Shown: positions 1 through 8,246, counted from the first letter of the stretch. The stretch: DNA of 21,599 bases from CALKHT01 sp964511575 (GCA_964511575.1 CAZEFM010000064.1:1-21599), one strand, 5' to 3'. A program made the numbers and translations. Notes: a model not told the origin generated them from the sequence alone.

Positions 1-126
1 GCCCCCGCCCCCGCGCCCTAAACCTCCCCCCGCCCATTGCTAACGCCCTTTACGCCGTTGCGGCGCTTCCCCTTGCCCCGCGGGCGCGGCGACGGCTGCC
101 ATCCCATCCCGATGTTGCGCCGCGCC

Positions 127-174
127 ACATCACCAGATCACCAGATCACCAGATCACCACATCGCCACATCACC
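127..174. repeat. Tandem octamer repeat, six copies
   Basis: Six head-to-tail 8-nt units occupy this stretch: one ACATCACC, three AGATCACC, one ACATCGCC and one ACATCACC. The array lies about 57 nt upstream of the gltX start and ahead of its predicted promoter. There are no spacers between units, so it is a simple sequence repeat rather than a CRISPR. Copy-number slippage here would alter sequence upstream of the promoter but not a coding frame. The C-rich stretch before it (1-126) shows no recognisable gene. Confidence 0.9.
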
Positions 175-216
175 AACTCCTCCCACGCCCGCCATCGTGT
201 CGCGTCCTGAATCGAC

Positions 217-222
217 TACAAT
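217..222 (+). promoter_or_regulatory. Predicted -10 element of gltX
   Basis: TACAAT matches the TATAAT consensus at five of six positions and ends 9 nt before the gltX ATG. The expected transcription start would be within about 3 nt of the start codon. No Shine-Dalgarno sequence is present in the gap. No convincing -35 hexamer was found, so the call rests on the -10 element and its position. Confidence 0.5.
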
Positions 223-231
223 CCCGCAACG

Positions 232-1779
232 ATGTCTCAGACCCATGCTACTGTTGTGACCCGTTTCGCTCCCAGCCCGACCGGCGCGCTGCACGTCGGC
301 GGGGCACGCACCGCGCTGTTCAGTTGGGCGTTTGCCCGACGTCATGGCGGGCGGTTCATCATCCGCATCGAAGACACCGATCAGGCACGCTCCAGCCCGC
401 AGTCCACCCGCGACATCCTGCGCGACCTCGCCTGGCTGGGTATCGACTGGGATGAGGGACCGACGCTCGACGCGGCGGCCGGCGGCGATCCGTATGCGCC
501 GCAAGCGCAACGCGGCGAGCACGGGCCTTACTTCCAGAGTCAACGGCTGCACCTCTACCGCCAGCACGTGCAGCAACTGCTCGATGCCGGGCTCGCCTAC
601 CACGATGAAGGCGCCGTGCGCTTCCGCATGGACCGCGACATCAGCTTCGAGGATGAGGTGTTCGGCCCGATCAGTGTGGCGGCGGCGGACCTGGAAGACT
701 TCGTCATCCTCAAGGCGGATGGGTTCCCCACGTTTCACCTGGCGGTGGTGGTCGACGATGCGCTGATGCGCGTGACGCACGTCATTCGCGGGCAGGAGCA
801 TCTGAGCAACACGCCCAAGCACGTGGCGCTGCAGGATGCGCTGGGTTTCGCCCGGCCGAGCTACGCCCACACGCCATCGATCATGAATCCCGACGGCTCG
901 AAGATGTCCAAACGCGACAAAGCCAAGACCGCGCGGGCCGCGGCGAAGAGCGCGAACCTGACGGCTGCATCGGCTGATGAGGGGATCGATCCTGATGCGC
1001 TCGCGGCGTTTCTGGACAAGAAGAGCGATGCGATGGACGTCACGGTGTGGGTCGCATCGAAGCTCGGTTTGAAGCTGCCGGAAATCGATGTGGCGGACTT
1101 CCGCGCCAGCGGCTATTTGCCGGAGGTGCTGTGCAACTACATTGCGCTGTTGGGTTGGAACCCGGGCAACAACGTGGAGAAGTTCGACCACGCTTTTCTG
1201 GCGGAGCATTTCAGCCTGGAGCGTGTGGGTAAGGCCAACGCGCGTTTCGACCGCGACAAGCTGCTGGCGTTCAACGCCGATGCGTTGGCGGCGTTGCCGG
1301 TGGAGAGGTTTGCCGCGCGGTGGCGTGAGCATCTGCAGCGCAAGGGCTCGCCGTTTCTGGCGAAGTTTGATGAGGCGACGCTTGGTGCGTTGGCGGCGGT
1401 GTATCAGCCGCGCGCCAAAACGCTGAACGACCCCGAAGCGCTCGGCGCGTTCTTCGTGGTGGAAGACGAGGCGCTGGTGTACGACGCCAAGGCGGTTGCC
1501 AAGGTATTGCACAAGAACGACAACGCGGGGTTGACGGTACTGGCCGAGTTGCGCGAACGGCTTGAAACGTGCGAGTCGTGGGATGCGGCAATGATCCATG
1601 CGCTGTTGGAGCGGCACGCCAATGAAACGGGAAGGGGGATGGGCGAGATCGCTCAGCCGTTGCGTGTGGCGGTGTCGGGTTCGACGGTGAGCCCGCCGAT
1701 TCAGGACACGCTGGTGATTCTGGGGAAGGCATCGACGCTGGCGCGGATCGATCACTGCCTGCGGTCGGTCGGTGCGTGA
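232..1779 (+). CDS. gltX: Glutamyl-tRNA synthetase with atypical domain layout
   Basis: This class I aminoacyl-tRNA synthetase charges tRNA-Glu (possibly also tRNA-Gln if the organism uses an amidotransferase) in the cytoplasm. The N-terminal Rossmann catalytic domain is clear: FAPSPTGALHVGG at residues 12-24 carries the HIGH-type signature, IRIEDTD follows at 44-50, HVIRGQEHLSNTP lies near 183-195, and the KMSKR loop is at 224-228. The C-terminal half is an alpha-helical anticodon-binding region. Two things are odd. The cysteine-rich zinc-binding segment usual after 'GLAY' (residues 120-123) is missing, with the protein passing straight to the 'VRFR' strand. An extra segment of roughly 55-60 residues follows KMSKR before the conserved GYLPEVLCNYIALLGWNPG helix. 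The total of 515 residues is still typical. The gene is convergent with the next gene across 27 nt and no terminator hairpin is evident. Confidence 0.97.
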   Translation: MSQTHATVVTRFAPSPTGALHVGGARTALFSWAFARRHGGRFIIRIEDTDQARSSPQSTRDILRDLAWLGIDWDEGPTLDAAAGGDPYAPQAQRGEHGPYFQSQRLHLYRQHVQQLLDAGLAYHDEGAVRFRMDRDISFEDEVFGPISVAAADLEDFVILKADGFPTFHLAVVVDDALMRVTHVIRGQEHLSNTPKHVALQDALGFARPSYAHTPSIMNPDGSKMSKRDKAKTARAAAKSANLTAASADEGIDPDALAAFLDKKSDAMDVTVWVASKLGLKLPEIDVADFRASGYLPEVLCNYIALLGWNPGNNVEKFDHAFLAEHFSLERVGKANARFDRDKLLAFNADALAALPVERFAARWREHLQRKGSPFLAKFDEATLGALAAVYQPRAKTLNDPEALGAFFVVEDEALVYDAKAVAKVLHKNDNAGLTVLAELRERLETCESWDAAMIHALLERHANETGRGMGEIAQPLRVAVSGSTVSPPIQDTLVILGKASTLARIDHCLRSVGA

Positions 1780-1806
1780 TGTGGGTGTTGGCAGTGCCGC
1801 TGCGTC

Positions 1807-2700
1807 TCAGGACGCCTGTTCAGTCGGGGCAGCGGGCTGGGAATCGTCCTTCGCGCCCCGGCGGATCTTTCGCAGGATGGCGCTGTAGGAGATCGCATCG
1901 GCAGGGGGAACCTGCGCCTCGGTGGAAGGCTCGGCAGCGGCGGGTGACGGCGCGACGATATCGGTAGCGCCTGTCGTGGCGAGTTCGGCAAGTTCGGCGA
2001 GTTCAGCGGGGGCAGCGGATTCGGTGGAATCGCCTGCCGGTGTCGCCGGGCTTGCGGCAGAGGCTTGCGGCGGCCGTACGCTGGTCCGGGGGAACTGCAG
2101 CGTGACCTTGGGCGTCAGCGATGGTGTTGGTTGACGCGTGTCCTGCCCCGGGGAGGTGAGCTTCCCCGGGGGGGTGAGCTTGATCGCCAGCGGTGATCGC
2201 AGCGGGCGATTGGGCTTGAGGTCCGCTTCGATCGGGGCTTCCTCTTCTTCGATGACCATCGGCTGCACCTGTTGGGCGGCTTCGAGCATCGACCGACTCT
2301 GTTCCAGCAGGGCTTCCGCCCGTCGCATGAGCGCTTCCATGCGATCAGCGGTGGCGGTCCACTGCGACTCCAGACGGGCGATCTTCGCTTCGAGCGATTG
2401 CATTGCCCGGGTGAAGTTCTCGTCGATGCGGCCAACCCACTGGTCGTACGCCTGCAGCGAACGGGCGACATCCTCCTGCACCTCGGCGCGCAATCGCTGC
2501 TGATCCTGACGCACCTCGTCGATGAGCACCTTCTGCTGGGTGGCGTGCGCCTCGGCGGCTTTGAAAAGTTGGGTGCCCAGCTTGATGCGCTGCTCAGCCT
2601 GGGCCTGAACCCGGCGAAGGGCTTCGAGCTGCTGCGTCGGCGTGAGCGGCTGACGCGGCACGCCGGGCAACGATTTGAGGATGTTCGATGTCTCAGCCAT
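1807..2700 (-). CDS. Hypothetical coiled-coil protein
   Basis: I do not recognise this 297-residue protein. Residues about 20-145 are rich in Gln, Glu, Arg and Ala with a heptad-like pattern and predict a long coiled coil. They are followed by an acidic patch (IEEEEAPIEAD, about 150-160) and a Pro/Ala/Ser/Thr-rich low-complexity tail. Within the tail, three 9-nt repeats at 1979-2005 encode Ala-Glu-Leu units. The last 30 residues become basic and ordered (SYSAILRKIRRGAK). No signal peptide or transmembrane segment is visible. I chose the ATG at 2700 because the protein becomes sensible there; the frame stays open to 2826, but that extension is Arg/Pro-rich and would run into the promoter region of the divergent NIF3 gene. 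A scaffold or cell-envelope role is possible but unsupported. Confidence 0.75.
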   Translation of the reverse strand: MAETSNILKSLPGVPRQPLTPTQQLEALRRVQAQAEQRIKLGTQLFKAAEAHATQQKVLIDEVRQDQQRLRAEVQEDVARSLQAYDQWVGRIDENFTRAMQSLEAKIARLESQWTATADRMEALMRRAEALLEQSRSMLEAAQQVQPMVIEEEEAPIEADLKPNRPLRSPLAIKLTPPGKLTSPGQDTRQPTPSLTPKVTLQFPRTSVRPPQASAASPATPAGDSTESAAPAELAELAELATTGATDIVAPSPAAAEPSTEAQVPPADAISYSAILRKIRRGAKDDSQPAAPTEQAS

Positions 2701-2849
2701 AACAACCGTACTGCGAGTTATCGAAGCTATCGGCGGGATGGCAGGAACGACTGCAAAATGAATCGGGGCAGTGGGTAAGGCTGCGCGGGGGCGGCGGCGG
2801 TGACGGGGCGAATCGCAGCGGGACATTTTCCCGGTGATGGCGCGGTTCG

Positions 2850-2855
2850 TATAGT
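2850..2855 (+). promoter_or_regulatory. Predicted -10 element of the NIF3 gene
   Basis: TATAGT (five of six consensus positions) ends 6 nt before the ATG at 2862. The expected transcription start would coincide with the initiation codon. The gap holds no Shine-Dalgarno sequence, consistent with a leaderless mRNA. Confidence 0.45.
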
Positions 2856-2861
2856 GTGGGC

Positions 2862-3983
2862 ATGCGACTGCACGAAGTTCTCAAGGCACTGCGAAAGCTC
2901 GCGCCCGAGGGGTTGGCGGAGAGCTGGGACAAGGTGGGGCTGCAATTGGGCGACGGCGATTGGCCGATCGACAGGGCGCTGCTGTGCATCGATCTGACGG
3001 AGGCGGTGCTGGCGGAGGCGGTGGAGCTGGGGGCGCGGTTGATCGTGTCGTATCACCCGCCGATCTTCGCGCCGCTGACCGCGATGACGACGGACACGTG
3101 GAAGGGTCGCGTGCTGTTGGGTTGTGCGCAGCAGGGGATCGCGATCTACAGCCCGCACACGGCGTTGGATGCGGCTGAGGGTGGGGTGAACGACTGGCTG
3201 GTGCGTGGGGTGGGTTCGGGGCAGGTGACGCCGATCAATCCGGCGGCGGCCAATCGGGGACCCGAGCAGTACAAGTTCGTGACGTTCGCACCGCCTGAAC
3301 ATGCGGAGAAGGTGCGCAACGCGCTGGCGGAAGCGGGTGCGGGATGGATCGGCAACTACAGCCACTGCACGTTCAACATTCCCGGCACGGGCACGTTCCG
3401 CGGTGAGGCGGGGGCGAACCCGACGGTGGGAAAGGTGGGGCAACTGGAGACGGTTGAGGAGCTGCGCATCGAGTCGATCTGCCCGGGCGACCGGGTGCAG
3501 GCGGTGGTGGCGGCGCTGCGCAAGGCGCATCCGTATGAGGAGCCGGCGTTCGATGTGTATCGGCTGCTGGCGACCCCCGCGGCGACGCCGGCGCGGACCG
3601 GACAGGGCAGGCGCATCGTGCTGGATGAGCCGATCGACCTGGCGACGCTGATCGCGCGGGTGAAGCGGCACCTTGGGGTGACGTCGCTGGCGGTGGGGCG
3701 GCCGGTGGTCGAGCAGCCGATCCGTACGGTGGCCGTCTGTGCCGGGGCGGGTGGCTCAGTGGTGGCGGAAGCGCCGGACGCCGATGCATGGCTCACGGGC
3801 GAGATGCGGCACCACGACATTCTCGATGCCACACAGAACAATCGCGCGGTGCTTCTGCCGGGGCATACGCAAACCGAGCGACCCTACCTGCCAACCTATC
3901 GCCATCGGCTGGCGGAGTTGACGGGAGATGCCGTCGCCTGGCACATCAGCGGGGCCGATCAGCCAGCCTCCACCCACATCTGA
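2862..3983 (+). CDS. NIF3/DUF34-family metal-binding protein with PII/CutA-like insert
   Basis: This 373-residue cytoplasmic protein belongs to the widespread NIF3 (DUF34, YbgI/YqfO) family, often labelled GTP cyclohydrolase I type 2 homolog. Its physiological reaction remains unsettled. The two halves of the NIF3 fold are present. The N-terminal half has SYHPPIFAPL (63-72) and HTALDAAEGGVNDWL (99-113). The C-terminal half has AWLTGEMRHHDILDA and a GHTQTERPYLP motif supplying the late His/Glu metal ligands. Between them, residues about 135-235, including KFVTFAPPEHAEKVRNALAE and HPYEEPAFD, form the PII/CutA-like insert found in the long family members. The usual tandem His-His of YbgI is Tyr-His here; the SYHPPIF form is also seen in eukaryotic NIF3L1. 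I prefer ATG 2862 over the in-frame GTG at 2856, because the latter abuts the -10-like hexamer. The next gene is 156 nt downstream. Confidence 0.9.
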   Translation: MRLHEVLKALRKLAPEGLAESWDKVGLQLGDGDWPIDRALLCIDLTEAVLAEAVELGARLIVSYHPPIFAPLTAMTTDTWKGRVLLGCAQQGIAIYSPHTALDAAEGGVNDWLVRGVGSGQVTPINPAAANRGPEQYKFVTFAPPEHAEKVRNALAEAGAGWIGNYSHCTFNIPGTGTFRGEAGANPTVGKVGQLETVEELRIESICPGDRVQAVVAALRKAHPYEEPAFDVYRLLATPAATPARTGQGRRIVLDEPIDLATLIARVKRHLGVTSLAVGRPVVEQPIRTVAVCAGAGGSVVAEAPDADAWLTGEMRHHDILDATQNNRAVLLPGHTQTERPYLPTYRHRLAELTGDAVAWHISGADQPASTHI

Positions 3984-4139
3984 TTGGTGGCGGCGGGACG
4001 GTTGCTGCGCACCTCGTGAGGCACGGTGGCGAATCGTTGCCATGGTGTCGTTTCGCCATGCGGGCAGATCGGTTAAGATTTTCGCTGCCCCGCGAACGGC
4101 TTTCGACATTTTGTTTTCACATCGCAACGGAGCCTCTTC

Positions 4140-6026
4140 GTGGACGAACGAGTTGCGCGCGACCGGGAACTGATCGTTCAGGCCAGACAACGCGGACGGC
4201 TGCCTCTGTTGGGGGCGTTCGTGAAGCTCTCGGGGCCGGGCTGGCTGCAAAGCGCGATCACGCTGGGGGGCGGATCGCTTGCCGGGTCGCTCTACCTGGG
4301 GGTGCTGGCGGGCTATTCGATGTTGTGGCTGCAGCCGTTGGCGATGGTGCTGGGCGTCATCATGCTCAGCGCGATCGGCTACGTCACGCTGGCGACGGGG
4401 CAGCGACCCTTCCAGGCGATCAACACCTACGTCAATCCGGTGCTCGGCTGGGGATGGGCGATCGCATCGATGCTCGCCAACTTCGTCTGGCTCATGCCGC
4501 AGTTCTCCCTCGGCACTGCGGCGCTGCAGCAGAACCTGTTGCCCAGCACGTTCAATGACCCGGCGGTGATGCAACCCAACACCGCCAAGGCGATCCTTTC
4601 GGGAGCGCTCTTCATCAGCGCCATGGCGATCGTCTGGTTCTATCACAGCGGCGGACGCGGCATCAAGATCTTCGAGACGATCCTCAAACTCATGGTCGGC
4701 GTGGTGGTGGTGAGCTTCTTCGGCGTGGTGTGGAAGCTTTCCGGAACGCTGCCATGGAGCGAGATCGCGACGGGGTTCATCCCCGACATCAGCACGTTCT
4801 CCACCCCCTCGCCGCGGTTGATGCCTTATCTGGAAGCGATCGATGCGGAGCGCCGCGCCTACTGGACGAACCTGATCGTGTCGCAGCAGCGCGATGTGAT
4901 GATCACCGCCGCCGCCACCGCGGTGGGCATCAACATGACGTTCTTTCTTCCGTATTCGATGCTGGCACGCGGCTGGAACCGCGAGTTCCGCGGGTTGGCG
5001 ATCTTTGATTTGTCGACGGGGTTGTTCATTCCGTTCATGCTGGCGACCACGTGCGTGGTGTTGGCATCCGCCTCGCAGTTTCACGCGCAACCTGTGCCGG
5101 GGCTGGTACGGCAGGCGGACGCCCAAAAGGAAGCAGTGGAGGCCGACCCCCGGCTGGTGGGCCGGTTCAACACGCTGATCGACGCCCGACTGGCGGACGA
5201 ACAGCAGAAGCGCTGGCCGAACGTTGCCGCGGGTGAGCGCACCATTGTCGAGGCATATGCGCTGCGGCAGCGATTGGGGGACGATCGGTTCAAAGCGCTC
5301 TCGCAGGAAGAAGTGCGTGCCCGGGGTTCGCAGCTCGGCGATGATGAACTCGCACCGTTCGCGGGGGCGGCATTGGTTGACGCGATGGATGCCGAACGCA
5401 AGGCGCTGATGATATCGCCCGCCGAGCAGACGATGGCGGCGATGCTCGTGACACGCGACGCCATCGACCTCGCCGGTGCGCTGGAGCCGTTCGCCGGCCG
5501 GACGGTTTCGCACATCGTCTTCGGCGTGGGCGTGCTGGGCATGGCGCTGTCGACCATCATCATGCTCTCGCTGGTCAACGGCTTTGTGTTGTGTGAGATG
5601 CTCAACCGACCGGGCGATGTGTTCATCCACCGGATCGGCGCAGTGGCGGCGGCGGGCGTCGGGTTCACCGGCCCGTTCTTCTGGGGCAAGGCCGCATTCT
5701 GGCTGGCGGTGCCCACCAGCGTTTTCGCCATGGTGCTGCTGCCCGTGGCGTACCTCACGTTCGCACTGTTGATGAACCAGCGCAAACTGCTGGGACGCTA
5801 CACCCCCTCGGGGCTGCGGCGTGTGCAGTGGAACGTCCTGATGACCGTCGCGCTCATCGCCGCGGGGTTCGGCTCGGTCTGGACACTCTGGGACAAGGCC
5901 AAATGGTTCGGCGTGGGCGGGTTGATCGCCTTCATTGTGCTGTTGATGGTGACGCAGGTGCTTTTCCCGCGCAAGGCCATGCCGTTGGCGGATTGTCAGG
6001 AAGAGGTCGAAGCGCACGCCCATTAG
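4140..6026 (+). CDS. Divergent Nramp-family transporter with large inter-helix insert
   Basis: This 628-residue polytopic inner-membrane protein has the pattern of Nramp (natural resistance-associated macrophage protein) metal-ion transporters. About eleven hydrophobic segments occur, starting with FVKLSGPGWLQSAITLGGGS (27-46). The signature metal-site motifs are not conserved. The helix-1 DPGN is replaced by a TLGGGS context, and the helix-6 Met-Pro-His region reads INMTFFLPYSML (264-275). Between helices 7 and 8 (about 314-455) there is a soluble, charged, helical insert of about 140 residues, which LeuT-fold topology would place outside the cytoplasm. The tail is His-rich (EAHAH). GTG at 4140 is chosen because GGAG lies 7 nt upstream; a possible -10, TAAGAT, is at 4074-4079. 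The substrate is unknown, with Mg or Mn more plausible than a generic assignment. The stop is 9 nt from the convergent methyltransferase. Confidence 0.85.
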   Translation: MDERVARDRELIVQARQRGRLPLLGAFVKLSGPGWLQSAITLGGGSLAGSLYLGVLAGYSMLWLQPLAMVLGVIMLSAIGYVTLATGQRPFQAINTYVNPVLGWGWAIASMLANFVWLMPQFSLGTAALQQNLLPSTFNDPAVMQPNTAKAILSGALFISAMAIVWFYHSGGRGIKIFETILKLMVGVVVVSFFGVVWKLSGTLPWSEIATGFIPDISTFSTPSPRLMPYLEAIDAERRAYWTNLIVSQQRDVMITAAATAVGINMTFFLPYSMLARGWNREFRGLAIFDLSTGLFIPFMLATTCVVLASASQFHAQPVPGLVRQADAQKEAVEADPRLVGRFNTLIDARLADEQQKRWPNVAAGERTIVEAYALRQRLGDDRFKALSQEEVRARGSQLGDDELAPFAGAALVDAMDAERKALMISPAEQTMAAMLVTRDAIDLAGALEPFAGRTVSHIVFGVGVLGMALSTIIMLSLVNGFVLCEMLNRPGDVFIHRIGAVAAAGVGFTGPFFWGKAAFWLAVPTSVFAMVLLPVAYLTFALLMNQRKLLGRYTPSGLRRVQWNVLMTVALIAAGFGSVWTLWDKAKWFGVGGLIAFIVLLMVTQVLFPRKAMPLADCQEEVEAHAH

Positions 6027-6035
6027 CGGCAACAC

Positions 6036-7058
6036 CTACGCTGCGGGGAATCGCACGACCGCGGTATACGCGCCTTTGTTGTGCGTGCGGTCGTAACCGA
6101 AGCGCTGGGTGAGCATGGTGTCGATGTGGGTGAAGGTTGCCTCGCCGCCATGTTGCGCGAACAGGTCCACCAGCCGCGGCACGCTCAGCCGGTTCCAGTG
6201 GTAGGCATCCACCTGCTTCACCTCGTGGGCATCGCCTTCGTGCAGGTTGAAGAAACCGATGCACAGCGACTGGTGGGCGACACGGCACACCTCACCAACC
6301 GCCACCTCCATCGCCTCGATCGACAGATGTTCGAAAAGGTCGTGAGCGATCACGTGGTCGAACGACTTGTCCGGTGCTTCGATCTGCATCGCGTTGCCCA
6401 CGGCGAAATGCACCTGCGGAAACATCTGCCGCGCGTTGGCGATGTTCTTTTCCGCCAGATCAATGCCCGCATAACTTAGGAACCGCGCAATGCCGAACGC
6501 ATCGATGAAGCGGTAATCGTTCGCCGAACCGCACGCCACCTCCAGCACGCTGTGCGACATGCCTTCCTGTTGCGCCAGCAGTGCCGACCACAACTGGCTG
6601 AACGTGCGCATCAAAATATCCGGCAGCGCGATCTCATCCGGGTGCGGCGGACTCAGCAGCAGATCACTCACGTAATCCGGCACCGTTACGCCATCCACAT
6701 CGGCCGGCAGCAACGCAAACGCCTCACGCACAAACGCGGGAACCTTCAACCCCTCGATCTCCGGCTCGTCCATCACCAGCGCGTTGACCAGTGCCTGCAT
6801 CGTCTCCTGTCGCACCGACTTCTTCCGCAGCGTCAGCCCCCAGTTCATCACGTTGCTGAACCGCAGCTCGTGTTCCATCAGTTGAATGAATCGGCCGGGA
6901 AACAGCGCCTCGATGAGGTGATGGCGGGTGAGGATCGACTGCACGTTCAGCCGCGGGTCTTCCACATCCTCCACGAGGTAATCGCGCAGCATCGCCGGAT
7001 CGTGCTTCGCCCACGATGCGATGAGTTGTTGTGTTTCCTGCTGCAGTCGCTCATCCAT
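6036..7058 (-). CDS. Class I SAM-dependent methyltransferase with unrecognised N-terminal domain
   Basis: The C-terminal 170 residues of this 340-residue soluble protein are a class I methyltransferase. Motif I is VLEVACGSANDYRFID (171-186), the acidic residue ending beta-2 is in YAGIDLAEKN (197-206), motif II-like VHFAVGNAMQI (216-226) follows, and SFDHVIAHDLFEHLS (232-246) is the motif typical of UbiE/Ubie-like and sugar methyltransferases. The first 165 residues are helical and acidic and match nothing I know; they may select the substrate. The ATG at 7058 is chosen over an upstream extension to 7220, because TACAAT at 7065-7070 ends 6 nt ahead of it and the extension would overlap murG. 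The substrate cannot be named from the sequence. The gene lies 71 nt downstream of murG on the same strand. Confidence 0.85.
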   Translation of the reverse strand: MDERLQQETQQLIASWAKHDPAMLRDYLVEDVEDPRLNVQSILTRHHLIEALFPGRFIQLMEHELRFSNVMNWGLTLRKKSVRQETMQALVNALVMDEPEIEGLKVPAFVREAFALLPADVDGVTVPDYVSDLLLSPPHPDEIALPDILMRTFSQLWSALLAQQEGMSHSVLEVACGSANDYRFIDAFGIARFLSYAGIDLAEKNIANARQMFPQVHFAVGNAMQIEAPDKSFDHVIAHDLFEHLSIEAMEVAVGEVCRVAHQSLCIGFFNLHEGDAHEVKQVDAYHWNRLSVPRLVDLFAQHGGEATFTHIDTMLTQRFGYDRTHNKGAYTAVVRFPAA

Positions 7059-7064
7059 GGCGGA

Positions 7065-7070
7065 ATTGTA
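7065..7070 (-). promoter_or_regulatory. Predicted -10 element of the methyltransferase gene
   Basis: On the minus strand this reads TACAAT and ends 6 nt before the ATG at 7058. The intervening bases contain no Shine-Dalgarno sequence, which suggests a leaderless transcript. A -35 element was not recognisable. Confidence 0.45.
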
Positions 7071-7129
7071 CACCCGTGCCGCAGCAGGGGGGCGGTACCG
7101 GTGTTGGCATGCACCAATGGTTTTCCGTG

Positions 7130-8239
7130 TCAACCGAGTCGTTGGATGATCCAGTCCGCCAGCCGCTTCGCGCCGTCGCTGGGTTGCGATCCGCGCAAAT
7201 GCTGTCGCATGGTTGCGCAAGCCGATGCATCGCGCAGCAGCGATACCAATTGCTCCATCACCCGATCCGCATTGGCGACGGGATCGACCACATCCTTGAA
7301 CAGCACCGCGCCGCCGGTGTCGACCATCGGCTGGGCGTTGAGTCGCTGATGCTCATCCTTGTGCATCGGGTAGGGAAAAAAGAGCGTGGGGGTGGCGTTC
7401 GCCCATGCCTCGGCGACGGAGCCCGCACCGGCACGGCTGATCGCCAGCGTTGCCGCACGCCAGGCGTCGCCCATCCGGTCGCAGAACGGCATCACCTTCG
7501 CATCGACGCCGGCGGACGCGTAACCGTCGCGCGTGGATGTCTCATTGTTCGGGCCGCACACGTGCAGGATCTGCCAGTCAACAAGCGCTGCCCGCACCGA
7601 TTCACGCCGCATCAGTTCCAGCACCATCGCGTTGACCGATTGCGCGCCCTGACTCCCGCCGGTGACCAGCAGCGTGTGTTTGTCGGGCGACAGACCCAAT
7701 CGCTGGCGTGCCTCAGCGGCGTTCTCCGGCCCCAGCGCCACGCGACGCAGCGGCAGGCCGATCACCTCCGCGGCGGGCAGCGTCGGGGTGGGGTAGACGC
7801 TGAAAAGCGCATCGCCGTGCCGTGCCATGCGACGGTTGGCTTTTCCGGGCACCGCATCGAGGTTGACCAGCGCGACCGGCACCCCCGCCTGACTCGCCGC
7901 GACGATCGCCGGCCCCGAGACAAACCCACCCGTCGCCACCAGCGCCGCCACCCGCCGTGATGCGATCAGCTCGCGCACCTGCCGTTTGGCGGCGAACCAT
8001 CCACGGGCGAAACGTGTCCAATGCTTCGGATCGCTGCGCCAAGGCTCGGCCGCCAGCGCGATGAACGAGAGCGACGCCGCGGTGAGCATCTGCGCATCGA
8101 TCGCGCGTTGCGAGACGAGGAAGTGCGGCTCGACCGGTACGGCGGCTTCGCGCAATCGTTCGAGGATCGCCACGTTCGGATAGATGTGTCCGCCCGTGCC
8201 GCCGCCGGCAAAGAGAATCGTCGCCGCTCGTTCAGTCAT
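7130..8239 (-). CDS. murG: MurG, lipid II-forming N-acetylglucosaminyltransferase
   Basis: MurG is a peripheral inner-membrane GT-B enzyme (family GT28). It transfers GlcNAc from UDP-GlcNAc to lipid I, producing lipid II for peptidoglycan. Near the N-terminus the sequence shows the glycine-rich ILFAGGGTGGHIYPN loop. It then has ATGGFVSGPAIVAA, a phosphate-binding LLVTGGSQGAQSVN loop opening the C-terminal Rossmann half, and the donor-binding ISRAGAGSVAE segment followed by KDEHQRLNAQPM. The length of 369 residues is normal. The ATG at 8239 is preferred over the in-frame ATG at 8248, because the latter falls inside the CATAAT -10-like hexamer. No mur, fts or mra genes adjoin it, unlike the dcw cluster of most bacteria. 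Its presence argues that this organism makes peptidoglycan. Confidence 0.93.
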   Translation of the reverse strand: MTERAATILFAGGGTGGHIYPNVAILERLREAAVPVEPHFLVSQRAIDAQMLTAASLSFIALAAEPWRSDPKHWTRFARGWFAAKRQVRELIASRRVAALVATGGFVSGPAIVAASQAGVPVALVNLDAVPGKANRRMARHGDALFSVYPTPTLPAAEVIGLPLRRVALGPENAAEARQRLGLSPDKHTLLVTGGSQGAQSVNAMVLELMRRESVRAALVDWQILHVCGPNNETSTRDGYASAGVDAKVMPFCDRMGDAWRAATLAISRAGAGSVAEAWANATPTLFFPYPMHKDEHQRLNAQPMVDTGGAVLFKDVVDPVANADRVMEQLVSLLRDASACATMRQHLRGSQPSDGAKRLADWIIQRLG

Positions 8240-8246
8240 GGACCCC

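Noticed and set aside
127..174. Possible CRISPR array
   Set aside because: Units are 8 nt and directly adjacent with no spacers; no cas genes are present.
154..1755. Long minus-strand open frame opposite gltX
   Set aside because: It is Arg/His-rich with no family pattern and mirrors the codon bias of the real synthetase gene; a typical antisense shadow in GC-rich DNA.
2701..2826. N-terminal extension of the coiled-coil protein to 2826
   Set aside because: The added residues are Arg/Pro-rich and unlike the rest, and the start would sit within the promoter region of the divergent gene.
3756..6035. 759-codon minus-strand open frame opposite the transporter gene
   Set aside because: Its composition (His, Arg, Glu, Gln-rich) is an artefact of the GC-rich third positions of the plus-strand gene, and it spans two unrelated genes.
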